Source: Amphirosellinia nigrospora (lineage: Eukaryota > Ascomycota > Sordariomycetes > Xylariales > Xylariaceae). Taken from it: 64,000 bases of DNA. The stretch is taken from positions 930,001-994,000 of the forward strand of contig SCHM01000002.1 in NCBI GenBank assembly GCA_004123355.1, in the 5' to 3' direction. Positions 53,295-64,000 of this stretch are shown here, in pieces. Below the pieces are notes generated by a model. That model was given only the letters and a program-made list of their open reading frames with translations, ran no database searches and was not told where the DNA came from. The translations under genes were made by a program, and so were the position numbers. Every line of letters starts with the position of its first letter. Position 1 is the first letter of the stretch.

Positions 53295-54804
53295 TTAGCG
53301 AATCTCTGGCTCCCTCATGAAGTCGGGAATGCTTAGTCCGCCATCGCCGGGCACATGCTTCTTGGCTTTGCCCTTGCGTTTTCGTGCCTGTGAGTCAAGG
53401 CGCATCAGGGTGTCGTCATCGTCGCCAAGGCTCATGCGCTTTACTCGCAGCCGATAGTCCTCGAGATCGCTCACGACGTCATCGATGGGGTTATTGTCAA
53501 CTGTATCAGCACCTTCGTCGAGCGCGTACACTTTGATACCTCGGATATGCGTGTCCTTGCCGTTCTGGTGGTTCTCGAGAATAATAACTCTGACAAAAAA
53601 GCAACAGAGCGAGTTGCCGTCCGGTCCTCCACCCGCGCCTGCGATCGGAATGTCAACCCAACCCTTGGGTGTTAAGCTCCATGGTAGCAAAGGGAATGGT
53701 GAGGTTAGGGCTTGTGCCGGCTGTGATCTGAATCTTGGTGGGCGTATAGCTTTCGTCGAGTTCGTAGTCCAAGTAAAGACGCAGTGCCCTAATCTCAACT
53801 CGCTTGATGAAGTGGATGTTGAGGCGATGGGGTTGGGTCCATCTGATCTGGGGTCACAGGTTAGTGTTAGAAACGAAGGTGGTTAATATTAGTGTAAGCA
53901 TACTGCCAGTATTGATTAGCATCATCGTCTCGGAGTTCCTTCACACCACATCCAGGCTTGTAGCTGCTGACGGTGAAGCTGGCAAGATTGCTGATCTCCT
54001 TCAAGCCCACGGCGCTGGCGTCGAACGGCTGCTCTTCCTCCTCCTCTTCTGCTGCATCCTCGACCTCTCCGACCGCGTCTCCTTCATGCTCCACGTCAAC
54101 ATCGCCACCCTCTGTAGGATCGATATCGGCATCTGCGCCTGCGTCGAGACCTTCATCATCACTGCCGCTTGAATCCACGAATTGGGGGGCGGAGCAGCTC
54201 ATGTCTGGCCATGCGCTCTGTGGAGATATCAGCAAAAAGTTGAGAAAAGGGACTGAGTGGTGGTTGGTCCGCCATAATAATATCATCATCTTCTTCTCCT
54301 TCTTCATGATGCGAATCACGTGTCCAAGCTTGGCTTGCCAGAGAAGCACCATCACTTCGAATGACACGCCATTGAGAATCTATGGGAGGCAATTGTGTCC
54401 CGGGGATTCTCCAGCGAAGGACATGATCCTATTTATGACCCTCAAACAAAGATGACAAGGAATCGGGCTTGGCTATGGCGGGTTTATGTAAGACGTGGTT
54501 GGAGGGGGGATGTGGCGTCTGTTGGTGGGGATGGAGGCGTGTTGCACAATTGAGAGAACAGACCTTCGGGTGTTTGGAATGCCCGTCTCGGGTCTGGTGA
54601 AATGCCTAGCTGGGGACGCTCATTATAGGCTCTGTGCTGGTCTTCTGCCGCAGGCATGGGAGTGCTGTGGTTGTAGTCGTCGTGGGCAGCGGCAGCGACG
54701 CGGCTTGACCTGGGCAATCGGCGACGATACTCTCTTGCCTGCCTATGGCGGATGTTGTGGGCCGAGGCTGATGCCTCCCCATGTTCCACATCTTGGCTAT
54801 TCAT
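53295..54804 (-). CDS. DOC1: Anaphase-promoting complex subunit 10 (DOC domain)
   Basis: Apc10/Doc1 helps the APC/C ubiquitin ligase bind D-box substrates at mitosis. The DOC domain is plain: EISNLASFTVSSYKPGCGV, ELRDDDANQYWQSDGPQPH, LNIHFIKRVEIRALRLYLDY, ELDESYTPTKI and ILENHQNGKDTHIRGIKVYA. A roughly 57-bp intron sits after YWQ (about 53903-53847). One C is missing near 53836 and there is another indel near 53670 after MELN. The N-terminal part (54804 to about 54240) is a poorly conserved extension with a further frame or splice change near 54230 that I could not resolve, and the start at 54804 is tentative. An acidic linker precedes the DOC domain. Divergent from the aminopeptidase gene. 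Confidence 0.88.
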
Positions 54805-55758
54805 GCTTGTTCATTTATAACAAGGACAGCATTGATTACCATTTGTCAACAAGCCGTCTTTCAACCGGTTTAAAGATGTGTTGTAAGGCAGTACCTAATA
54901 GGTAACGTGGAATCAAAATAGATTTCCCTTTTCGTGCTTAGCGCATTTTGGCTATCCCTACCCCCTCACAATCTTACATACAAGCATTAAATATTATATA
55001 AGACCATTTATATAGGTAGCGTAGTGTTCTCTGGTGGACCTCGGAACAGCCCGACAGCTGTACCAAGGTGGAGTCCGGACCCTGAACGCCCGCATTATGG
55101 ATGATGATTTTCAAGCTTCCACATTCACAAACGTGTGATCATTTGGCAAAGCTCAACTTTGCTTTGATTAAGATTCCTTGTATATTATGTGTTTCAGCCA
55201 TTGATTGGCTTGAGTCTCTATGGCAAGCATTCATTACCCTCTTATTATTCCAAACTCTTTGCGCACCACATCATCCTCAGCAGCAGACCCCAGACACCAG
55301 TCCTTGGAGGAGAGATGCGCATTTAAGACACCAACGTGGTTTTCTAAGTCATGTGGAAAAGGGCCTACGTAATCAAACAATGAAGGTCGAATAATACTTG
55401 CCATTAACAATAGCTACGCGAATCCCACTCGAATTCGGCCAGAAGGTTCTGATACGATCAATCATTTTCTTTCATTCGGCCCCCTGCGGCCTCAATCTCG
55501 GGTAGTCTCAGATTGGTCCGACAGTCAATTGGTCTGATGGATTTCATTGGCCAACTAGCTCGATTTGGCGTTCCCCGCTTGGGGGGTCGTAGCGCATCTA
55601 TGACCTACTATACGAGGGCAGCTATGTCACACAATCTTTAACCCTACGTTGTGCCACCACAGGGCTCAGTTCTCCTTGGTCGAAGACGAACACAAAGCCC
55701 GGCAATCTACTCCACGGTACTACTGTTTATAGTTACACTCAGACGCTGTATCGTGCCG
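54805..55758. other. Divergent promoter region of APC10 and the aminopeptidase gene
   Basis: About 0.95 kb without recognised genes. Confidence 0.55.
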
Positions 55759-55958
55759 TGAGCCAAGCTACTACTACCATTTCCTCGTCATCTGACGATT
55801 CTGTCTCAGTACCAGCTTCTCCAATCTATGTGCCCCACCATCGAGCTCGAAATTCGTATAAACGACGCGGGGCAATTCTCCCAGTCTCTCTCCCTGCGCC
55901 ACGACAGTTTTCCACCACCTCGAGAGTTTCCTGTTCTGCCATCATCCCATCATCCATC

Positions 55959-58771
55959 ATGGCGGATCGCGATATTCTCCCTGCCGTTGTCAAGCCCTCC
56001 CACTATGATCTCTCTATTTCGTCTCTGAAGTTTAGTGATTGGTCTTATCAAGGACATGTTTCGTGAGTAGCTGGAGCTTCACTATTTCCGGAATCTATAA
56101 AGTCTGACCTCCATAAAAGAATCAATGTCTCTATTGCTGAGCCCGTGAAGGAAATCGTGCTAAATTCTCTTGAATTGGCCATTGAGAAGGCCGAGGTGGC
56201 TATCGACAGCGGCAAATCCGTTCAGTCTTTCCAAACGTCTACTTTTAGCTATGATGACAAAAAACAGCGGGCGACACTCCAATTCGCCCAGGAGATCCCC
56301 GCCTCGCAACAAGCCACTCTTTCTATCTCTTTCAAAGGCACCATCAACAATGATATGGCCGGTTTCTATAGAAGCAAGTATAAGCCCGTCGTCCCCGCTG
56401 CCGCGTCGGTTCCCAAGGATGAGACCTTCCACTACATGTTCTCTACGCAATTTGAAGCTTGTGATGCTCGAAGGGCATTCCCCTGCTTTGATGAGCCCCG
56501 ACTCAAGGCCACCTTTGACTTCAGAATTGAGATCCCCGAGGATCAAGTAGCACTATCCAACATGCCTGTCAAGAACGTGACAAAAAATCGCGATGGTTTC
56601 CAGACTGTATCCTTTGAGCGCACTCCAGTAATGAGCACATATCTACTGGCCTGGGCCGTGGGAGATTTTGAATACGTGGAAGCTTTCACAGAGCGTCGCT
56701 ATAATGGGAAGCAGCTGCCGGTGCGCGTGTATACTACGCGTGGATTAAAGGAGCAGGGCCGCTGGGCCTTAGAACATGCCCCAAAACTATCGACCTCTTT
56801 TCAGAAAGTTTCGGTATCGATTATCCTCTTCCCAAATCTGACCTACTGGCTGTCCATGAATTCACCCACGGCGCAATGGAAAATTGGGGGCTGGTGACAT
56901 ACCGTACCACCGCCGTCCTTTTCGACGAGAAGACTTCCGATGCTCGATACAGGAATCGTGTCGCCTATGTCGTTGCTCATGAGCTAGCTCACCAATGGTT
57001 TGGTAATCTTGTTACTATGGACTGGTGGGATGAACTGTGGCTCAACGAGTCGTTCGCGACGTGGGCGGGCTGGTATGCCGTCAATGAGTTTCATCCTGAT
57101 TGGCAAGTCTGGGCCCAATTCGTCAACGAGGGCATGGAAATGGCATTCAAACTCGACGGCATGCGTGCTTCCCACGCCGTCCATGTACCGGTTCAGGATG
57201 CTCTCGATGTGAATCAAATCTTTGATCACATTAGCTATCTCAAAGGGTGCTCCACTCTCCGCATGTTGGTAAACCACCTTGGAGAGAAACTTTCCTTCAA
57301 GGCGTTGGGACATATCTAAGGAAGCACGCGTACGGAAACGCCAAGACTGAGTATCTCTGGCAGGCTCTATCCGAGGCCTCAGGCGCTAACGTTAATGAAT
57401 TGATGGGCAATTGGATCGAGAAGATTGGCCATCCGTTGATCACTATTGCCGAGGAGCCTGGTCAAATTTCCATCAAACAAAATCGCTTCTTATCAACTGG
57501 CGATGTGAAGCCTGAAGAGGATGAAACAGTCTGGGGTCCCACTGGGTCTTCAAGGCAAGATTGGGGAGCAAGGCATTCAGACTCTGGCATTGACAGAAAG
57601 AGATACGACCATAAGAGATGTTGACAACGACTTTTACAAAATCAACAGTAATGCCACTGGATTTTACCGAACCAACTACCCCCTGCCCGCCTTGCTAAGC
57701 TTGGCACTCAACTTGATCGCTTGAGTAATGAGGATAAAATATCTATTATCGGCTCTACAGCTGACTTAGCGTTCTCTGGTTATGGCTCTCCGGCCGCGCT
57801 ACTCTCCTTCATTCAAGGTTTTGGAGGCGAAACCAACTACCTTGTGTGGTGCCAAGTCCTTGATTCGCTAAGCACCCTCAAGTCTATTTTCGGCCAAGAC
57901 GACAATCTCAAGAAAGGCCTCGAAAGCTTCTGCTTGAAACTGGTTGACAATGCAGTAGCGAAGATTGGATGGGAGTTCTCCGAGAACGAAGATTACCTAA
58001 CGGGGATGCTGCGAAAACGATTGCTTTTACACGCGGTGGCAAATGGACATCCTGCGTAAGTCAACTAACAATTTTCTCTTGTTGCATACACTCTCGTCCA
58101 GACCCCCACGCCAGGCAATAATTATCGTCATGACTAATTAGTCATGTTATTTTAGCGTGAGTGAGAAGGCTCTTTCTCTGTTTGATGGCTGGGTTTCGCA
58201 AGGAACCACTTTCCACCCAAGTCTAAGAACGGTTGTCTACCGTAGCGCTATCAAAACCAAACCAGCCGAAGCCGTCAAGGTCCTCAAAAAGGAATGGTAT
58301 AGCGGTTCCTCCATCGACGGCAAGGAAGTTTGTCTGTCTTCTCTAGGTCACACTAGAGATCCCGAACTCATCAAGAACGAGCTATTGCCATTCCTCTTCG
58401 ATATCTCGCCCCCTGCGCCAGCCTCGGAGTCAGTCCCATCGGGAGACATGCATTCGCTTGGTAGTTCTCTCGCAGCTAACTCAGCTGCGCGCAACATACA
58501 ATGGGACTACGTGCGTGAGAACTGGAGCAAGCTGACAACCAAGATGGCGAATCCGGTAGTCTTGGATCGCTTTGTTAAGATATCCCTAAATAAATTTGTT
58601 GATACTAAATATGTCAGCGAGATAGAGCAATTCTTCGAGGGGAAGGACACCAGCAGCTTCGACCGTACTCTAGAGCAAGTCAAGGACGCTATTCGCGGAC
58701 GCGCCGCGTATTACTCGCGAGATAGCAACATTCTTGGAGAGTGGCTAAAGGCAAACGGATATCTCAGCTAG
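55959..58771 (+). CDS. APE2: M1-family zinc aminopeptidase (Ape2/puromycin-sensitive type)
   Basis: Gluzincin aminopeptidase trimming N-terminal residues from peptides. Exons 55959-56062, 56120-58055 and 58156-58771 (introns of 57 and 100 bp). Substrate-binding GAMEN is at about 56870, the zinc motif HELAHQWFGN at 56978, and the distal Glu ligand in WLNESFATW. The C-terminal ERAP1-like helical domain is present to the last codon. Four indels break the frame: one base lost near 56785, 57285 and 57683, and a TG pair lost (or one G gained) near 57535. Corrected length is 886 residues, normal for the family. The frame is open upstream of the chosen ATG to at least 55758 and reads RRGAILPVSLPAPRQFSTTSRV, so a mitochondrial presequence from an upstream exon is possible. 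Confidence 0.94.
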
Positions 58772-60248
58772 ACGGTCTAGCTGTTCATGATGAGGATTCG
58801 ATGACGCAGGATCGAAACCTAAGTCTGTTCATGTACTATCATAGTGTGTAGGTAGGGTCACTTGAGAAAAATAGTCCCCTGATAGCTATACAAATCTTTC
58901 CAGCACAACCACCACGTACTAGCACTCAAGTGTGCACAAGATTACCATACAGAAAACCGTTTAAGAGATCAAGAGCACAAGTATCAATGCAGACCAGACT
59001 TAGCCCATTGTGAAGCATTATACCTCTCAATAGACAACATCACACCCTCGCACACAATAAGAGCACTATCTACAAAATAAATTAGTTCTTCGATAGCTCG
59101 TCTCTAAAAACGTTGACGCTATGTCAAAGGAATGTCATAAAATCCAATACTCTTAGCATATATCATACATTAGGTAGCTCGCAAGGCCCTCCTGCTGTAA
59201 ACATAACTCATCAGGTTGATAAAACAAAGCACAGCCTAAACAAACAAAGAAGTGAGACACCCACAGTACCCAAGTACCTACCTCCCCGCTTTACCCCAGG
59301 CTTCATATACCATAATAACGAGTGTCATTCCTAGCGAAGTAGCTCAGACCCAATAGGTGCGCCACAGGGCCTGGCCTAGTAGCCGTGGCCTAGTCGTAGC
59401 ACCTAACCCAACTTCGCTTCAAACAGTATTTTTTTTCTCGTGGAGCTTAGGATGCGGAGGCTCATAGTTCGAATCGATGAACGCGAGAAGTTTCTTTTTC
59501 TTATTCTTTCCATATTATATTATACATCATTCTACTATTTTCAATGCTGTAGGGTATAGTATAGCATTACCTGCTATTACAACCTTGCAAGGTAATACCT
59601 ACTTGATGTATACTCCTACCAGCTCCAACATCTATAGCATGGCCAAATTAATCATGAGGTGAATAACGCAACACCGTGACATCACCTCAAACAATCAATT
59701 TAGATCCCTCCTAACATTCCATTTTGCCGCACTGTTCTTCATTGAACTCTGCTCCATGATTACGAAGAGCCCCAGCAAAGACAATATAGTTCTCATATCA
59801 CAATCACAAGATACAATGAACCAAAAATAGGCGTATTGGTATCAATACAACGCCCCGCTTCAATGGTATTCTGATCTTTCATACGGAAAACACGATCCGT
59901 AAATGCTCAGACTTATTATTATTGTACAAACAAACAGAGTCCTTCCCCACTTAGAAATCATGGGACAGTCGACGCCAGTTTGAATGCCCTCCCTTTTTTT
60001 GCTCCTGAAATGATGGCTGGCCCAACACAATCAATCGTTTCACATGCACCAATGCTTTTCCCTACTTGCGACCTCGTGCCTAAAACTGTGGCTATGACAG
60101 TAGGACGGAAATCTAGTGTACAGCGATCTAATGGGACCTAAGGGTGAGTCATCTGTCAAGGAGATGGTACTATAGTCGTTGGTAACCGTGAGGTCTCGAG
60201 AAAGAAACCGACCGGTGATCGACGAGCTCTCACGCGGCGATGAATCTT
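58772..60248. other. Spacer between convergent genes
   Basis: No gene recognised in about 1.5 kb. AT-rich, including T runs near 59428 and 59992. Confidence 0.55.
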
Positions 60249-61924
60249 CTAAGACTCTTCGGGTCGCGGTTGGCCCCGATGACCGTTGCCACGGCCACGT
60301 CCGCGTCCGCGTCCACCACGACCCTCATGGTGGCCGCCACCACGCCCGCCCCGGTAGTCTCCACGGCCTCGTCCTCTCCAACCTCCACGGTCGTGACGCG
60401 GGGACGGTTTCGCTGGACCTGGTGAAAGCCGTCGTTTGCATCCGTCGAAGTGGGCGCCTGCTATTATCATCGTCAGTGAATAAGATGTAAGTTTATAGCA
60501 CAGAATGTGCCCCAGAGCTCAAGTCAGACTTACCTCAGGTGGGTTCTCAGGCTGCTCATCAGCCCAAGATTGCACATTGTTCGCAGCCGCAGGAGTTGCT
60601 GTCAAGCCGGTCTCGGTTTCTGCGGGGTCACGAGGAACTTCCACCCAGTCCTCTTGCATGGTATTTTTGGGGTCCCAATCAGCTCCGGCAGCAGCGTTAG
60701 CAGCGCTGTCAGCGACATCGGCGTTTGCAGGGATCCCAATTTGGGACGCAGAATCAGTATGGCCGTTTGTCAGAGGTTCAGTAACTCCTTTGCTATCAAT
60801 CTCGGTCAGGCCAGCGTGGGCAACGGTTGGGTCGGTCTCGACAGCGGCAGTAGGCTCAGGGGCGGCTTCAGTGGCATCTGGCGAGGCCTCGGTGGTAGCA
60901 AAAGGGGCGACGTAAGCCGTAGCGGCGGCCTTCACTTGACCATCTATACAGTCGTTAGTGTGCATAACGATGCTTCGCCATGACTGGGGGCTCACAAGTT
61001 GTTTGTAACTCGTCACCAGCTACACTGTGTGTCGTTTCAGAGGAGCCGTTGATGAGCTTGAGCATGGTGGAGACAGCATCCTCGTCGCCAGAATATACAT
61101 TGAGGAGAACACCCTCCAATGCCATGTTCTCGTCAAGGCCGGCATCAGCGCCCTCCTCGGACCTTCGGGCAGCAGCAAGGCGAAGGAATTGAGAAAGGGC
61201 CAACAAGCTGTCATGAAGTGACTTCTTAAGATCGGCGGCGGCTTTCTCGGTGAGCTCGCTGATAGCATCTGCCTTCTCTTTTTCAAACTTCTCTGTCAGG
61301 GTCTTCTCGATAGCGGCCTTCTCAGCGGCGGCGCGGGAGCGATATTCCTCGTCGACCTTCTTGTACTGGGCAAGTTGATCTTCATACTGGGCTAGCTGTG
61401 CCTCGAGTTGCTTCTTGAGACGTTGGGCTCGCTGGTCGGCATTAATAATTTTGGCATCGACGAGCTCATCGAGGGTCTTGCCCTTAGCCTGGTTGACGAT
61501 GGCATCGGTTTTAGAGGCATTAACCTGCGAGTCTTTGTTAACTCTACATGACATCGCAGCGGGAAGTTATGGGGAGAGCTATGGAACTTGGGCTGTTGAG
61601 ATATGCAGTGGTGTGACTTACGATTTTCTTATTGACATTGCGAATGTTCCTAGTTCTCTCGTTAGTCAAGCTCAAGCAACAGGTCAAAGGTAGAGGTGCT
61701 AGCAAGCAAGGCTCGCAAGGGTACGGAGATTGCATACTTCTGAAGTTCTCGAATGTAGGGGTTGTCCGAGCTATCATCCGCATCGGCACCAGAAACAGAG
61801 ACCGTCTTCTCGGGGCGGGGAAGCAGAGGGAGGGGGACTCGGTACGCTCAGCCTTGGCCTTCTTCTTCTTGGCTGACTTGGACTCGGCCGAGGCAGGCGG
61901 GTTTTGAACAGCGGGAGACGCCAT
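60249..61924 (-). CDS. YAG7-like protein with C-terminal RGG box
   Basis: Fungal family around yeast Yag7-type proteins. Five introns' worth of structure is visible: exons 61924-61738, 61649-61622, 61524-60996, 60943-60534 and 60460-60249. The protein starts MASPAVQNPPASAESKSAKK, then NPYIRELQK, IRNVNKKIVNASKTDAIVNQ and the dimerising helical segment with EKFEKEKADAISELTEKAA and LSQFLRLAAARRSEEGAD, followed by a Thr/Glu/Ala-rich acidic region, GFHQVQRNRPR, and an RGG box (WRGRGRGDYRGGRGGGHH...). A C is missing near 61835, which merges the N-terminal frame, and another near 60398, which opens the RGG frame. The RGG box and the family suggest RNA or ribosome association. Exact role unknown. Confidence 0.87.
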
Positions 61925-63353
61925 TGTGATGAGAGAGCGCGTAGATAATATCGGCGGTTGCGAATGGGTTAAAGGCAGATGTATATGTGGGCGGATTGCC
62001 GCGATCAAAGCGTTATGGAGCAGAACCGTTGAGTTCTCTACAAGATCGCCGTGTTCGCGTGACGAAAATGATCGAAGGTGGGGGAGCGCAGGAGCTCGAA
62101 CAAGACCACAACTATTCCGTGGGAGGGTTTTGTCTCAGCAAAAGAAAAGATTGGTTAACAATCTTGCAGGGGACGGAGGTAGAGCTGTTGTTCTTAGGAT
62201 ATGGGAGAGGTAAAGTGGTGTCGGTTGCAGGAGGTGTGTGAGGTGGTCGAGATGGGGAATGATGGCCTGTCACGAAATCGGAATTTTGATGTTGTTCAGG
62301 GTTGCTTTTGCTGCTTTTGTTCTGGCGCACCAACCCTGGCCAGTGATATGACGTTGCGTACCTCTCCGGCCCTCTGCCCTGGGGCTAGGCTGGGCTGCGC
62401 TAGGGGTACCAAGTAGTAGCTACTAAAGGCACCAGTAACTTGGCCCCGTTTTGGGGTCTGCAACCCCGGACTAGCAACCCAACCCTAAAAGTCCTGACCA
62501 GTCTTGTTTGACTTGCACAGACCGACTTCTAAATCTTTATATCTATCTCAAAATAAGCGAATGATAAGAAACAATTTCACTGATCAAACGAGAATGGTCT
62601 TAGTGACAACAATACTTTGTGTCATGGTGTGCATACTTGTCGTAACATCATGTACCAGTCAGGTCTTTTTCGAACCCACTGTACTAGTTACTTTGTATTT
62701 GGGGTCTGCAGCTGATGGTCTGCGCTAACCAGTCTGGCTGCATGGGGGTTGGTCCAGACAGAATATCAGAGAACAAAGGCGAATTTTATTTGTATGCTCG
62801 AAATGAGGCTGGCTTAAACAGTCCAAGTTTAGCATAACACAAGTTGCGGATTATTTCATAATAGGATCATCCCACACTTTATCTTCTTTGCTTCAACGCT
62901 GCTTTCTGCTGTTGCATATCGAAGCTTGGTTGCATTGTGCTCCACATAGGAACATTGCTATTCATCTTATTCTCCAACTTCAAACCCGGCTGCATGACTC
63001 GGACATTCGGCTATCAGCATCTTTGGATATCTAGATTTGACTCGTCCATCCTGTATAGTTGATAGCCTCTTGACGGACCTGCCTATCCCTTTCATCGCAT
63101 CGCACCCTCATTTATATTCAGCAATCCACCAAACTTGCTCTACTGGCAGGCAAGGCTCAACGCGGCTCGACCGCTTCTCATGTCGGGGGGTTCATACGGA
63201 GTATCGGTATTACTGATCTAATTCGGCGTGTAACAGCTAAGCGGCTCCTAACGAGACACGGCCTGTAGATGGTGGCGCGTCGTTGGGCTGCGCTGAATCG
63301 CACGAGGCGTTGATTGGGTCGTTCGGTGCGTTTTGGTTACCGCGAGCGACACT
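61925..63353. other. Intergenic between YAG7-like and CENP-W-like genes
   Basis: Upstream region of the YAG7-like gene and 3' region of the CENP-W-like gene, both on the minus strand. No other gene recognised. Confidence 0.55.
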
Positions 63354-63792
63354 TCACCCTCTAAATTTGGCTAGGGTGTCCTTTTTGTGATCGTTAGTAA
63401 TTGTGTCTCAGATGAGCTCAACTGCGCTGCTTCCATCCGGGTGGAACATACAGCCGTTACTTTTCGAATGCTCTTGGCGCTGATGTTTCGCTCGCCCGCT
63501 TGCTTCGAATCAATCGTCGCCTCTTTGACTAGCCTATTTCAATTATTAGGAATCAACTCGTCCACATGGTCTAGCTTGGTAGTCCCCATACGTTTGCATG
63601 AATAAGACGTAGTCGAGAAATATCTATACGCAGAGTTGTTGTTAGTTGGACGCGTCAGGACACGCGCGACATGGAAACTCGTGGGCTTAGCCTTACCATG
63701 ACATCTACGTTCTTGCTCACGTTGCACTTCGAATGGGCCTTGACGATTTTTTTAACGGTCGCCCGCGGGTACATCTTCTGGCCTGGCGCCAT
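63354..63792 (-). CDS. CENP-W/Wip1-like centromeric histone-fold protein
   Basis: A tiny four-exon gene: 63792-63697, 63623-63592, 63533-63452 and 63380-63354 (introns 73, 58 and 71 bp), 78 residues. It starts MAPGQKMYPRATVKKIVKAH and continues NVSKNVDVM, IFLDYVLFMQTLVKEAT, ERNISAKSIRKV and ends DTLAKFRG. All four donors and acceptors are canonical and every junction keeps phase, strong support for a real gene. The histone-fold layout (YPRATVKKI helix, IFLDYVLFMQ helix, ISAKSIRKV) matches CENP-W, which pairs with CENP-T in the inner kinetochore and binds centromeric DNA. Other small histone-fold proteins are possible but less likely. Confidence 0.85.
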
Positions 63793-64000
63793 GGTCCTAA
63801 ATGTCAGGCTGAAGAAACTGAAGGCAGTTCTAGAGTTGTTGATATGGGCGTCATTCGACTCGAGTATCTGTTTGCTGGTTTAAGATGGAGATAAAGCTCG
63901 AGTGCCCCGCCTGGAAGCTGAGTACCTAACCAATCGGCATTTTATCTCATGTGGGGCGCTGGTTACCCCTTATCTATTCGACGTACCTAAGTATCCCGAG

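Overview
The window looks like nuclear DNA from a filamentous ascomycete, most likely a Sordariomycete. Genes carry short GT...AG introns (about 45-160 bp, with CTAAC/CTGAC-type branch sites), long pyrimidine-rich leaders, wide AT-leaning spacers with TAGG/CCTA tetranucleotide runs, and Pezizomycotina-type families (HET domain, Het-C, fungal Myb/SANT-like proteins, YAG7-like). I see no bacterial operons, CRISPR arrays, rRNA or convincing tRNA genes.

Layout. 1-24 kb is mostly housekeeping: GAPDH (2.4-3.5 kb), the RuvB-like ATPase RVB2 (4.2-5.7), a large coiled-coil protein (8.1-10.6), peptidyl-tRNA hydrolase 2 (11.4-12.2), a conserved-looking basic protein of unknown role (14.4-16.6), the U5 snRNP GYF protein LIN1 (17.3-18.7), the ubiquitin-pathway protein UFD1 (19.7-21.0) and a Myb-like protein (23.2-24.1). 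A foldback/MITE-like element lies in the shared LIN1/UFD1 promoter region. 26-50 kb is accessory in character: a tandem array of SANT-like DNA-binding modules (26.5-30.5), a HET-domain gene (31.5-33.4) directly followed by a Het-C-like gene (34.3-36.5), a DUF4291 gene (37.3-38.0), a multi-exon protein with an HExxH zinc-protease motif (39.0-42.3), a 17-bp minisatellite (43.4-43.6), a Myb-like gene (44.4-45.3) and a protein with a regular heptad stalk (48.8-50.2). 51-64 kb returns to core genes: a POF1-like nucleotidyltransferase (51.6-52.6), APC10/DOC1 (53.3-54.8), an M1 aminopeptidase (56.0-58.8), a YAG7-like RGG protein (60.2-61.9) and a tiny four-exon CENP-W-like histone-fold gene (63.35-63.79).

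Two points govern how to read the window. First, many clearly essential genes (GAPDH, UFD1, APC10, PTH2, the aminopeptidase) carry one- or two-base indels, usually one base missing from a C/G run, while their protein sequence is otherwise well conserved. This looks like sequencing or assembly error rather than gene death, so frameshifted genes are annotated as genes and their breaks listed. Second, the most distinctive loci are (a) the SANT-like array, where three apparent first exons without second exons of their own stand upstream of one complete gene, and (b) the HET/Het-C neighbour pair, which resembles the pin-c/het-c allorecognition arrangement known from Neurospora.
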